Source: an uncultured Isosphaeraceae bacterium (GTDB lineage Bacteria; Planctomycetota; Planctomycetia; Isosphaerales; Isosphaeraceae). From it: 64,000 nt of DNA. The translations under genes and the position numbers were made by a program. The stretch is from the NCBI GenBank assembly GCA_945957605.1, contig CAMFLR010000002.1, positions 668,197-732,196 on the forward strand. Direction: 5' to 3'. The notes beneath the pieces are model-generated. The model saw only the letters and a program-made list of their open reading frames with translations, ran no database searches and had not been told where the DNA came from. This document shows positions 43,217-51,786 of this stretch, in pieces (positions within the stretch are counted from its first letter, which is position 1; every line of letters starts with the position of its first letter).

Positions 43217-45520
43217 TCACTTCTTTTCGGCCACTGCCAGAGACGCGGGGGCGTCAAACGGCCTCTGCTTGAGGTCGGGCAGCGTGTTGTCGTGCACGAG
43301 CGCGGCGATTTCACCGGCGAAGAAGTCGGCGTCGTTGGCGACGTCGAGATTGAACACCGGCTGCACCTTATCGGCCTCGATCGCGCTGACCTGCGAAACG
43401 CCCCCCAGAGTGCGTACGCGGTCGCCCACTTTGAGATCACGGGCCATCACCCATCCTTGCCCCGCCTTCCAGAAGCGATGGAAGTAGCTGGAGACGATCG
43501 GCTTGCCGTCAATCGTGATTTTGTACGTCTCGCTCGGCGGGTTCCGGTGCACGACCAAAACCGCCTGATAGCCGAGCTTGCCGGTCTTCATATCCTGGGT
43601 GAGGACCTGATCGCCAATGTTCAACGACTCGATCGGACGAGGGCCGTTCAAGGTTTGGACGGGTGTCCCCTTGCCGAAACAACTGTGGCGAGTGAGCGTC
43701 ACGGTCACTGTCCGGGTATCCGGCATCATTGTGCTCACGACGCCGATCCCGTTAGGAATGACCTGGGCCTGATCGATCAGCGGCACATTTTCGACGACCG
43801 TCGGAACCTCGTCGGGAGTGCTCAAATCGTAGCGATAGCCGACCTGATTCACAAACCACTTCTTCCACAGCTTCGGTTCCAGCGCGAGTTTCACACGCGT
43901 GGCGGAAGTGAGAATGGCGCCGACGAACTCGTTGTTCTCATCAGCCTTCTTATTGTGAGCCTCAAGCACGGCGACGTCGGACTGAAGTTGCTTCTCGGCC
44001 GACATGGCAACGCGTTGGGCCTCGGCCTGCATGCGACCCACCGGCACGTAGACCTGCCCGTCTCTTTGCACGCGATAACCGTCTTGCACAACGTTGAACT
44101 GGGCCATGCTGCTTGTCGAATTGCCGATGAGACCGGTAAGCATCGGATCTCGGGCCGCGAACTGCTGCATCATTTGGTCGAACTGAAATTGCGAAATTCG
44201 GGGACCTTGCGAAACGGGAAGCAGCGAATCAGTCACAGTCGTCTGAGCCCAGATATGTTTCCCCATGGGCGCGGGTACGTTGAGACGATAGCCCCCGACC
44301 GAGCCGCCTGTCTGTATCCCGTTATTGACGAGTTGGGAGAGTTGCTGCGGCGCCGAGCCCGATATGTTGGTAAAACCAGTCTCAGCGAAAATGCCTGATG
44401 AGAAAGATTCGCTGTGATGCACAAGCACCAGATTGCCATCAGCGTCGCGCGTCAGCGTATCTCCTTGAAAGACGGCGACATTCGGCGCAACCGGCGGCGC
44501 ATAAAAACGCTTGAGGTTCTGCTCTTTCCCTTCAATAAAGAGCGAACCTGGCGAGCCGGGCCCACCGACGTGCTTCACTTCAAATTTGACTTTATCTTGC
44601 AAGCGAGAAATCAGCAGGTCCGCATATTCGCGCGGATCGCGACGGCGCAAGGTTTCGGTCGCGCGGCTGCGTGCTTCGTCCTTCGAGGAGTACAGCGCGA
44701 TCAGCGCCAGGCCTCGTGATGCCTCGATCGAGTCGATCTGACCGAGAATCTGCACGGCGCGAACGTGATCCTTATCGCTCTTGGCCACGAAGACGGCCAT
44801 CACCATCGGCACCGCGCGGGGGTCGCTAATCTCGGCTAACGCCTTCTCGGTCGATTCTTTGCTGCCCTTGGATGCGAGTGCTTCGCGAAGTTTTTCAAGC
44901 CGCGGCCGCCATGATTTGTCTGCGGCGGTCTGCGTGACCTTTTCGTGCTTCTCGCCCGTTGCCTGGGCCTCGGTGATCCAACGATTGCCAACTTTTTTGT
45001 AGCCCAACTTCTTCCACGCATCGCCGTGGTTCGGGTCGAGTCGCACGACCGTCGCCAGGTGCGCACGGGCCTGGTCTTTCAGTCCGTTTTCTTCGCACCA
45101 GACCGCGAGTTTGAACTGATCGACGGCCTTGAGCTTGGTTTTCACTCGACGACCGTCGTACTCGGCGAGCAAGTCGGCGTGAGCGACGTCAACTTTCATC
45201 GTATCCGTCACGGCTTCGGGTCGTTTCCACTTCCCCTGGAACTCGACCAAACCAAGCAGGCCGCGCGCCAGAGCGTTCGACGGGTCGCGTAGAACCACGC
45301 CGGCCAGGTGTTTCAGCTTTTCTTGTTCCAGGCCGTGGGCTTCGCACCAGAGGGCGAGTTTCACCTGGGAGTCGGCGTCACGAGGAGTGCTGGACTTGAG
45401 CGACTCATATTGCGCCGCAATGTCAGGCACTGGCTTCAGGTTCGCAGCCGGCTCGACAGCATTGTCCGCAGGTGAAAGAGCCAGAAGCGAGATCGCGACG
45501 AATGTCGATGCGCCGAGCAT
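43217..45520 (-). CDS. Secreted TPR/HEAT protein with C-terminal Hint domain
   Basis: A 767-residue protein. A signal peptide starts MLGASTFVAISLLALSPAD. Residues ~30-200 hold helical TPR-like repeats around LALWCEAHGLEQEKLKHLAG and LAVWCEENGLKDQARAHLAT; ~235-320 look like HEAT repeats. The last ~154 residues are a Hint (hedgehog/intein) domain: splice-type Cys614 in HSCFGKGTPVQTL, IESLNIGDQVLTQD, the block-B His in YFHRFWKAGQGWVMA, DLKVGDRV, and the C-terminal ALVHDN. Hint domains cut the peptide bond before the Cys; here it would release the TPR part or itself. The start has GGAGG eight bases upstream. Confidence 0.88.
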   Translation of the reverse strand: MLGASTFVAISLLALSPADNAVEPAANLKPVPDIAAQYESLKSSTPRDADSQVKLALWCEAHGLEQEKLKHLAGVVLRDPSNALARGLLGLVEFQGKWKRPEAVTDTMKVDVAHADLLAEYDGRRVKTKLKAVDQFKLAVWCEENGLKDQARAHLATVVRLDPNHGDAWKKLGYKKVGNRWITEAQATGEKHEKVTQTAADKSWRPRLEKLREALASKGSKESTEKALAEISDPRAVPMVMAVFVAKSDKDHVRAVQILGQIDSIEASRGLALIALYSSKDEARSRATETLRRRDPREYADLLISRLQDKVKFEVKHVGGPGSPGSLFIEGKEQNLKRFYAPPVAPNVAVFQGDTLTRDADGNLVLVHHSESFSSGIFAETGFTNISGSAPQQLSQLVNNGIQTGGSVGGYRLNVPAPMGKHIWAQTTVTDSLLPVSQGPRISQFQFDQMMQQFAARDPMLTGLIGNSTSSMAQFNVVQDGYRVQRDGQVYVPVGRMQAEAQRVAMSAEKQLQSDVAVLEAHNKKADENNEFVGAILTSATRVKLALEPKLWKKWFVNQVGYRYDLSTPDEVPTVVENVPLIDQAQVIPNGIGVVSTMMPDTRTVTVTLTRHSCFGKGTPVQTLNGPRPIESLNIGDQVLTQDMKTGKLGYQAVLVVHRNPPSETYKITIDGKPIVSSYFHRFWKAGQGWVMARDLKVGDRVRTLGGVSQVSAIEADKVQPVFNLDVANDADFFAGEIAALVHDNTLPDLKQRPFDAPASLAVAEKK

Positions 45521-45844
45521 GTGCACTGCCTCCGGGAGAGAAATGGCATCAGCCGCAATTCGCCCTACATCCACGCATGCATCAGACGTTTCTCATGCGG
45601 GGAGCAATTTAGCCTAATACAGTAGGACGACGGTCAGCATTGATTTGTTCAAGCCTCGCCTCCCTCCGACGCCAAAGTTGATGCGGACGAGGGTCTGGGA
45701 CGCGCCGAAATCGCTAGGCGCAGCATCCCTTGCTAAGTAGGTGCACCCTGACCACCCACAGTCGAAGGAAAACTCGCAGATTCTGATGTTACAGCCTCGG
45801 CACAGGTATGATAAGGAAAATCGAAACCCGCCCAGGACCATCCC
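45521..45844. other. Divergent promoter region
   Basis: A 324-base region between the Hint protein gene (minus) and the PNPOx-like gene (plus). I see no gene or strong hairpin. For the plus gene, TATGAT at about 45807 could be a -10 but no good -35 accompanies it; the leader would be short. No repeat copy lies here. Confidence 0.4.
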
Positions 45845-46291
45845 ATGAGCCGGCCCGAACCGCAGACGTTCAGCCCTCACGAACTTGTCGCAATGGCGCG
45901 CGCCGTCATGTCCGACGCGCGTTTCCCACAGCTCGCGACGATCGACGGCGATCAGCCTCGCGTGCGTCCCGTTTCGCCGGTGCGCATCGATGGCTTCGTC
46001 GTTTACATCGCCAATTTGCGGATGTACCACAAAACGATCGAGATCGCCGCGAATCCGAAGGTTGAGCTTTGCTACGTCTCATCCGACCACGACCAGGTGC
46101 GCATCACCGGCGTGGCGAGCGTGCTCGACGATCGTGGCGTGCTGCAGGAAATCTGGGACGATAATCCCCTGCTCCGCAGCTATCTCGGCACGATCGACAA
46201 CCCCGCGCTGATCGTTTATAAGATCGAGCCGGTTCAGGTGCGTTTCATGAAGGAATGGGCACTCGAATATCACGACGTGCCGGTGGAATGA
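45845..46291 (+). CDS. Pyridoxamine 5'-phosphate oxidase-like flavin protein
   Basis: A 148-residue split-barrel flavoprotein. The diagnostic strands are FPQLATIDGDQPRVRPVSPV, VVYIANLRMYHKTIEIAANP, KVELCYVSSDHDQVRITGVA and a C-terminal IVYKIEPVQVRFMKEWALEY. Members bind FMN or F420 and act as oxidases or reductases of small molecules, or as haem-utilisation or quinone reductase proteins. The KT...K pattern suggests flavin phosphate binding. The exact substrate is unknown. Confidence 0.85.
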   Translation: MSRPEPQTFSPHELVAMARAVMSDARFPQLATIDGDQPRVRPVSPVRIDGFVVYIANLRMYHKTIEIAANPKVELCYVSSDHDQVRITGVASVLDDRGVLQEIWDDNPLLRSYLGTIDNPALIVYKIEPVQVRFMKEWALEYHDVPVE

Positions 46292-46380
46292 AATCTGCGT
46301 CGCAAGATTGCGGTTCGCGCGACGAACTTGGATTCATAACCGCCGCCACCCGAAACGATTCACGGAAAGCGACCCAACGC

Positions 46381-47076
46381 ATGCCCCCCGAAAAGAAGCC
46401 CCGTCCTCAGCAGCCTCCCAAACAACAGCCTGCACCGCGAGCTGCGTCTGTCGTCCCGCCAGTGACGCCCCTTCCCACCAGTTCAAACGACGTGGGCCTG
46501 GGTGTATCGGTCGCAGCGTCGGGTGAAGGAGGAACTGTCACCGCGCGCAAGGCCGGCGGTTTGCGCGACATGGGGCTCGAAGTCGATCCCGACAAGATTG
46601 GATCGGTCGGGGCGCTTCAGCATCTGGCCAAGGCGATCAACATCGCGTTCCAGTCGGATTACGGCGAAAATTACCTGGAATCGGTCTACCAGGCGGCGAT
46701 CGTGCGCAACGGTGAGATCGTCGTGGTCCACAAAGAATATTTCGGCTTCAAGGACAACTGGTTCGGCGAGTTCGGCATGCTCCTGCGCTCGCTGCAACTC
46801 ACGCTCGAAGGCCCCGACCCTGCCTCGCCCGAAGGCCAGCAGCGCATCCGCGAAAAAGGTCCAGCGACGATTCGTGGCATCCTCAACCTGATCGGCCGCA
46901 AGCTCGACGTCGTCGCCGAATTCGAGGACCGCGTGCCGGCTTACGTCGAGCAGATGTTCGACCGCCTCGAAGCCTCAGGAATCATCACCGGATGGGACCG
47001 CGCCGACTGGGATATCTGGACGACGACGATCGGCCTGAATATCAAAATCGCTCCGCGAGGCAGCAAGCCGGCCTGA
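46381..47076 (+). CDS. Conserved hypothetical protein
   Basis: About 231 residues. The N-terminus is proline- and glutamine-rich and disordered (PPEKKPRPQQPPKQQPAPRA), then from ~70 a folded helical and beta region: GSVGALQHLAKAINIAFQSD, LESVYQAAIVRNGEIVVVHK, FGFKDNWFGEFGMLLRSLQL, IRGILNLIGRKLDVVAEFED. No signal or membrane segment is visible and I do not recognise the family. An ATG at 46288 could extend it by 31 residues. It starts 90 bases after the PNPOx-like gene. Confidence 0.6.
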   Translation: MPPEKKPRPQQPPKQQPAPRAASVVPPVTPLPTSSNDVGLGVSVAASGEGGTVTARKAGGLRDMGLEVDPDKIGSVGALQHLAKAINIAFQSDYGENYLESVYQAAIVRNGEIVVVHKEYFGFKDNWFGEFGMLLRSLQLTLEGPDPASPEGQQRIREKGPATIRGILNLIGRKLDVVAEFEDRVPAYVEQMFDRLEASGIITGWDRADWDIWTTTIGLNIKIAPRGSKPA

Positions 47077-47203
47077 CGTGCTTGTTTACAGGATAGTGGT
47101 GGACAAGTTTCGATCGGTTGACGAAGTCATTGTCAACAGCATAACGCGCCGCTCGCGTCTTCCCGGCCGACGTTTCGCCAGAGTTCTCCGGTGAGGTTTC
47201 GCC

Positions 47204-48853
47204 GTGCCGAGCATTCGAAGCCGGGCCAAGTACACGCTCTTCGATCTTGTGTCGTGGGTCATTTTCTCCGGTTTTTTCTTGGGATTCATTCGCTGGGACT
47301 TGCGCGACGTCCGGGATGACTACGAACCGATTGTGCTACTTGTCTGCTTCAGCGTCTGGTCCATCGTCTATTCGATCGTGCACGGATTCCGGACGGGCTT
47401 GGTTTGCAAGGAGTGCGGACGGCGCTTCCCACCAACCAAAGGCGCACCGAGTGGAGACTTGTGTCCTCAATGTCGCAAACCGTCCCTGACAAATGCAGAA
47501 TTTAAACGTAATCAAGTGATTGGTTGGTTCGCGATACTGATACTCATTGCGATGGTGGCAATTCCGATTGGCATGGCCCTCTGGAACGCGTTTGGCGACC
47601 GATTCGACGCGTCCGGATTAATCGCCGTCCCGCTGCTTGTGCTCGCAGTGGGCGGCGGGTTGTTAGTCTCGCTTATCCTGGCGATTGCGATTGCCTTGAT
47701 GATTCGCGACAGGCGTTCGCTCGTCGAAAAGCATGCCTTGGCGTTCGCGCGCAAGTGTGCCCAGGAAGAGGGTACGATCGATCAACACGGTTCGCTTACG
47801 GTTTGGCGGTACGGACCAACCGATCCAACTTCGATGTTGATAGAGCAAATGGAGACAAGCCGCGAGCGGCTTGAGCGGTTGCTTGGCGAAAAAGTCGAGA
47901 CCGTTTCGCCCGTGCGGGCGCTAGTGTTTGAGACGCGGAAAGCGTTCCTGGCTTATCACCGCAACGTCATCGGGGAGATGGTAGGCCTGGACGGCCTGTA
48001 CGTGCCACGCGCCGCATACAACATCACGCTTCCGATCGAGGTTACTAGCTACCGCCTGCACGATGTCGAACGGACAGCCCGCTCGCTCTTCATCATGTAT
48101 TTTCTTGGCAGATACAAAGGAATCTCCCTGACTAACTGGCTCTCGAATGGAGTCGGCCGCGCTCTGTCAAAAGACGTCGGCAACACTCCGAATTGGCAGC
48201 TCAACAAGCAGATGAAATTGGCTTTGGCCATCGGCACGGCGCTGGACGTTGCCAATCTGTTTGAGTTGCTGCCGCGGGAGCTACCTCGGCTATTGCAACG
48301 ATCGGCTGACCATGCGACGTTCGCCCGGATCGCTCAATACATGAGTCAGTCCGAATCGATCGTCGAATATCTCGCCGGCTCAGACGCGCCAGCGGACCGC
48401 ATCGGCCGATTCCGCTCGTTTCTGGCAGACGTGCAGCCATCCAGTTCTGTAGAGCAGCTCTTTGCACACCACTTCGGGTATGGATTCAAAGTCTTGCTCG
48501 GAGAGTGGCAAAAGTGGGTGCAGGAACGAGGCCCTGAGAGCGATCCGCTTCCATCACCTGCGATTCGCGCCGCGATCGTGGAACGATTGGTACCGACGAT
48601 TCGTGACCCTGCGCAAAAGGTTCAAGCTCGGATCCAGGCGATCCGCGAGATGGGCAGCGCTGGCTTTGCCGTCGGGGCCGATACCCTCATCGACTTACTC
48701 CGCGATGGAGACGAGCGATTCACGAAAGAGGCCGTCTGGGCATTGGAGTCGATTTCCGGCCGAGTCATGGGCAAAACCCCTGATCGGTGGGCCAAGTGGT
48801 GGACCGGTCTTAACCCGGAGACAGTCGGATTGGCCGAAACGGTCGACAACTGA
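47204..48853 (+). CDS. Membrane protein with zinc ribbon and HEAT-like C-terminus
   Basis: A 549-residue protein starting at GTG 47204 with GAGG 8-11 bases upstream. Two N-terminal helices (~15-32, ~45-60) precede a zinc ribbon CKECGRRFPPTKGAPSGDLC then PQC (Cys-x2-Cys ... Cys-x2-Cys), followed by two more helices (~107-125, ~137-160) and a soluble domain: LTVWRYGPTDPTSMLIEQME, FETRKAFLAYHRNVIGEMVG, which resembles an M48/MA-like peptidase scaffold lacking a clear HExxH. The C-terminal 100 residues look like HEAT repeats (VQARIQAIREMGSAGFAVGA, DERFTKEAVWALESISGRVM). Function unknown. Confidence 0.65.
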   Translation: MPSIRSRAKYTLFDLVSWVIFSGFFLGFIRWDLRDVRDDYEPIVLLVCFSVWSIVYSIVHGFRTGLVCKECGRRFPPTKGAPSGDLCPQCRKPSLTNAEFKRNQVIGWFAILILIAMVAIPIGMALWNAFGDRFDASGLIAVPLLVLAVGGGLLVSLILAIAIALMIRDRRSLVEKHALAFARKCAQEEGTIDQHGSLTVWRYGPTDPTSMLIEQMETSRERLERLLGEKVETVSPVRALVFETRKAFLAYHRNVIGEMVGLDGLYVPRAAYNITLPIEVTSYRLHDVERTARSLFIMYFLGRYKGISLTNWLSNGVGRALSKDVGNTPNWQLNKQMKLALAIGTALDVANLFELLPRELPRLLQRSADHATFARIAQYMSQSESIVEYLAGSDAPADRIGRFRSFLADVQPSSSVEQLFAHHFGYGFKVLLGEWQKWVQERGPESDPLPSPAIRAAIVERLVPTIRDPAQKVQARIQAIREMGSAGFAVGADTLIDLLRDGDERFTKEAVWALESISGRVMGKTPDRWAKWWTGLNPETVGLAETVDN

Positions 48854-48904
48854 TAGCCGAATCGCGCTCGATCATCTGCTTCAAATCGCAATATAGAAAC
48901 AAAA

Positions 48905-48940
48905 CGAGCCAGGCCGCGGCAGTGCCGGAGACCTGGCTCG
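48905..48940 (-). terminator. Rho-independent terminator (minus strand)
   Basis: CGAGCCAGG (48905-48913) and CCTGGCTCG (48932-48940) form a nine-base stem. Read on the minus strand it is followed by TTTTGTTTC. It lies 21 bases past the end of the YHS-TPR gene (48961) and so ends its transcript; read the other way it is a plain stem after the 47204-48853 gene. Confidence 0.8.
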
Positions 48941-48960
48941 ATCGAACGTCAACGGTGTGC

Positions 48961-50019
48961 TTAGTCTTTTTCGAGAACCTTGATCCGCTCGGCCGCAGTC
49001 TTCGCCGCGTCACTCTTGGGATACTTCTTGACGATATCCTTGTAGTAATTGAGCGCCTGCTTGGTGTTACCGCTCTTTTCAAACGCCTTCGCGAGGTTCA
49101 GGTCGCGAGCCGAGCGATCGTCGGCCGAGCCCTTCGTCTTGGCGGCGGGCTTGTCGTCATCGTCATCCGCGGCGGCTTTGCCTTTTGCATTGCTCTTTGT
49201 TTTCGATGAAGTCTTTTCCTTGGGCGTGTCGACCAACCCGCCGAACTCGCTATCGCCACCGCTGGTTTTGGGCATCGCCTTGGCGGGCGTGGCTGTTTTT
49301 TCGGGATTGGCCAAAGCCTTCGCAGCCGCGCGTGCTGCGTATTTCTCGGGGTTTTCGTTGAACTCGTCGCGGCAGCCGGTGCAGCAAACTGGGTACGACT
49401 TGCCGTTGTAGGTCACCGTCATGCTGGCCGAGCCGCCGGTGAGAATGCACTTGGGCAGGTCGGCCCCACCACCGCCGGCCGCGAACGATTCACCCTCTTT
49501 CGTCAGCCCCGTTTCGATCGCCTTTTTGTATTGAGGTGCGCCAGGCGCCTGGTGGTCGAAAGTCATCACGTAGCGGATGCCGTTGGGACGAACCGTCAGG
49601 CGTTCCTTCCCATCGGCCGTCGACTCGCTGCGGTCGAACACGAACGACTTGCCATCCTTCGACAGTCCGCCAACATACGTTGCCGGCTTGCCCGACGCAT
49701 CAACCGCCTTGATCGTGTACTTCTTCTTGGCCGCGTCGAACGTCAGGTCGCCCTTGGTGAAAACCTTGCCGCCTTCGATGGCAACGGTCATACCAACGGG
49801 CGTCCCTTTGGAAAACTTCCAGGCCCACGAGTGCGTTTCGGGCCAGCCCTTGAGCTTGTTGGCCGCGGGGACGGCGGTGCCTTTCCACGAACCAACGAGT
49901 GGCTCGAGCGGCGCAAATGGGGCGGGTGTTTCGTCTTCGCTATCGGCACCGATGCTCGCGGACGTCAAAGCCGCAAGTGCGATCAACGCGGCAACGCCGC
50001 AGGCAACCAACCGCTTCAT
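48961..50019 (-). CDS. Secreted protein with YHS-like and TPR domains
   Basis: A 352-residue exported protein with signal peptide VACGVAALIALAALTSAS (~5-22). Residues ~35-160 form a beta-rich domain of unknown family (LEPLVGSWKGTAVPAANKLK, and FTKGDLTFDAAKKKYTIKAV). At ~192-230 sits a YHS/TRASH-like domain: CILTGGSASMTVTYNGKSYP, VCCTGCRDEFNENPEKYA; its three Cys groups could bind a metal such as copper or zinc. A Lys/Asp-rich linker leads to a C-terminal TPR hairpin (LAKAFEKSGNTKQALNYYKD, IVKKYPKSDAAKT). Function is not known. Confidence 0.78.
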   Translation of the reverse strand: MKRLVACGVAALIALAALTSASIGADSEDETPAPFAPLEPLVGSWKGTAVPAANKLKGWPETHSWAWKFSKGTPVGMTVAIEGGKVFTKGDLTFDAAKKKYTIKAVDASGKPATYVGGLSKDGKSFVFDRSESTADGKERLTVRPNGIRYVMTFDHQAPGAPQYKKAIETGLTKEGESFAAGGGGADLPKCILTGGSASMTVTYNGKSYPVCCTGCRDEFNENPEKYAARAAAKALANPEKTATPAKAMPKTSGGDSEFGGLVDTPKEKTSSKTKSNAKGKAAADDDDDKPAAKTKGSADDRSARDLNLAKAFEKSGNTKQALNYYKDIVKKYPKSDAAKTAAERIKVLEKD

Positions 50020-50122
50020 TCACCACCCCCGCGCCGAGCGTCGGCCCAGAGTTCATCAAGAATTGCCACGCATGAATCCATCGTAGCACGTTCGTGGCTG
50101 GTCGTGGAGATGGCAGCGGAGT

Positions 50123-51064
50123 TCAGGGCGTCGTCTCGGCAATCGCGACCTCGATCGCCTGTTTCACCCCCATTGGCCGGATTGCTAACTCCTCCAGGGC
50201 CTGGCGGTTGCGAACAACCGTGGGATTTCTCAGCCCCTCGATGAGATGTCGCCCCACTTCCGACGTCGCCGGCGTTACAAGCGTGAGCCAAAGTCCCGAG
50301 AGATAAGGAGTAAGCACGGGCACCGAAATTAGCCAGCGTCGCAGCCCTTTCTGCCTGGCATATTCCTCGATCAGGTCGCGATACGTCACAACTTCGGGCC
50401 CGCCGATTTCGAAGATCCGACTGCCATTCAGCGGCAAATCCCTGGACGTGAGGAGATAGGCGATGACGTCGTCCACGGCGATCGGCTGCGTCGGCGTCGC
50501 GAGCCAGCGCGGACAGAGCATGATCGGAAGACGATCCGTTAACGACTTCATCAATTCATACGACGTGCTTCCCGCACCAATGACCATTCCTGCGCGAAAC
50601 TCAATTGTCTCGACGCCAGATGCTCGAAGAATTTCGCCAACCTCGTGACGACTCCTCAAATGCGGCGAAAGCTTGGGATCCGAATCATCACCCAGGCCCC
50701 CGAGGTAGACCACCCGCCGCACCCCGGCTTGCTTTGCGGCCTGAGCAAAGTTCGTCGCCGCCCGCCGGTCGTCGTTCTCAAAATCCTTCGATCCCGACAT
50801 GAGATGAACGAGGTAATACGCGGTATCAACTCCTCGTAATGCTTCCGCCAGTGAATCGGCGTCAAGAACATCGCCGCGGACAATCTGCGTCGACGTTTTG
50901 ACCGAAGATTTGAGCCCATCCGGATTTCGGGCCAGACATCGGAGCAGAATTGACTGCGATTCAAGCTGCGAGATCAGCCGACCGCCGACGTAGCCAGTCG
51001 CGCCGGTGAGCAGCACGGCGGGAGTTTGTGCGGGCGTCTGAGTGTCCGTTTCGCTGGGTGGCAT
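50123..51064 (-). CDS. NAD(P)-binding atypical SDR (YbjT-like)
   Basis: A 313-residue Rossmann-fold protein: VLLTGATGYVGGRLISQLES at residues ~17-36 is the GxxGxxG nucleotide-binding motif, followed by LLRCLARNPDGL, VRGDVLDADSLAEALRGVDT, YYLVHLMSGS and RRVVYLGGLGDD. The typical YbjT catalytic lineage has a DUF2867 domain after the SDR; here that part is absent or reduced to ~60 residues. It may be an oxidoreductase, epimerase-like or a nucleotide-sensing regulator. It is divergent from the DUF1990 gene across 109 bases, so they may share control. Confidence 0.82.
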   Translation of the reverse strand: MPPSETDTQTPAQTPAVLLTGATGYVGGRLISQLESQSILLRCLARNPDGLKSSVKTSTQIVRGDVLDADSLAEALRGVDTAYYLVHLMSGSKDFENDDRRAATNFAQAAKQAGVRRVVYLGGLGDDSDPKLSPHLRSRHEVGEILRASGVETIEFRAGMVIGAGSTSYELMKSLTDRLPIMLCPRWLATPTQPIAVDDVIAYLLTSRDLPLNGSRIFEIGGPEVVTYRDLIEEYARQKGLRRWLISVPVLTPYLSGLWLTLVTPATSEVGRHLIEGLRNPTVVRNRQALEELAIRPMGVKQAIEVAIAETTP

Positions 51065-51173
51065 CGTCTTGGCTCGAGCATTCGGTTGGGCGACGAGTTG
51101 CCAGGCGGATACGATGGAATCAGAAACATTTGCCGTCGATCGAACCTCTCCAGGGCGAGGGTCCGGAACCTGA

Positions 51174-51767
51174 ATGTTGTTCGTGCGAAAACCATACCGA
51201 GAAGTGATCGACCGCTTTTTGATTCAACAGTCGGCGCTCGATTTTAGTTACAAGGAAGTAGGAGCGACCGCCCGAACCCCGCCCGCGGGATTCATTGTCG
51301 ATCACACTCGCACTAAGCTGGGCGAGGGCGAAACGGTCTTTCGGTCAGCGGTCGGAGCCCTGAAAAACTGGAAGCAGTTTGCGCTAGGCTGGGTCGAAGC
51401 GTGGCCGCCAAATACGCCGATTCGGCCCGGCGAAACGGTTGCGGTGCTGGGACGCGGGGCCAATTTGTGGTGGCTGAACTCGTGCCGGATTATTTATGTC
51501 GTCGATGAATCGGGACCAATAAATCGCTTTGGATTCGCTTACGGAACCTTACCTGGCCACATTGCACGCGGCGAAGAACGATTTTTGATCGAGTGGAACC
51601 AGGCCGATAACAGCGTCTGGTACGACATTCTGGCATTTTCGCAGCCGAACCAGCTTTTGATCCGGCTCGGCTATCCAGCGGTGCGTCGGGCACAGAAACG
51701 CTTCGGCCGGGAATCAGGCGCGGCGATGCTCCGCGCTGTACAAGGCGCCGAAGCATCGCCGAGTTAA
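51174..51767 (+). CDS. DUF1990 family protein
   Basis: A 197-residue protein that fits DUF1990: FSYKEVGATARTPPAGFIVD, then HTRTKLGEGETVFRSAVGAL, WKQFALGWVEAWPPNTPIRP, GETVAVLGRGANLWWLNSCR, FGFAYGTLPGHIARGEERFL, YDILAFSQPNQLLIRLGYP. The family is a START-like or lipocalin-like fold with conserved Trp, Tyr and Arg residues, but no assigned activity. It lies opposite the SDR gene, a pairing that suggests shared use, and 19 bases from the convergent redoxin-fusion gene. Confidence 0.85.
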   Translation: MLFVRKPYREVIDRFLIQQSALDFSYKEVGATARTPPAGFIVDHTRTKLGEGETVFRSAVGALKNWKQFALGWVEAWPPNTPIRPGETVAVLGRGANLWWLNSCRIIYVVDESGPINRFGFAYGTLPGHIARGEERFLIEWNQADNSVWYDILAFSQPNQLLIRLGYPAVRRAQKRFGRESGAAMLRAVQGAEASPS

Positions 51768-51786
51768 ATTCTACTCGTGAATATGC

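Noticed and set aside
45614..46030. Minus-strand frame opposite the PNPOx-like gene
   Set aside because: It lies antisense to a well-recognised flavoprotein, with no ribosome site and no motif.
47204..48853. Active M48-type peptidase in the zinc-ribbon membrane protein
   Set aside because: No HExxH could be found, so it is reported only as a membrane protein with a zinc ribbon and HEAT-like end.
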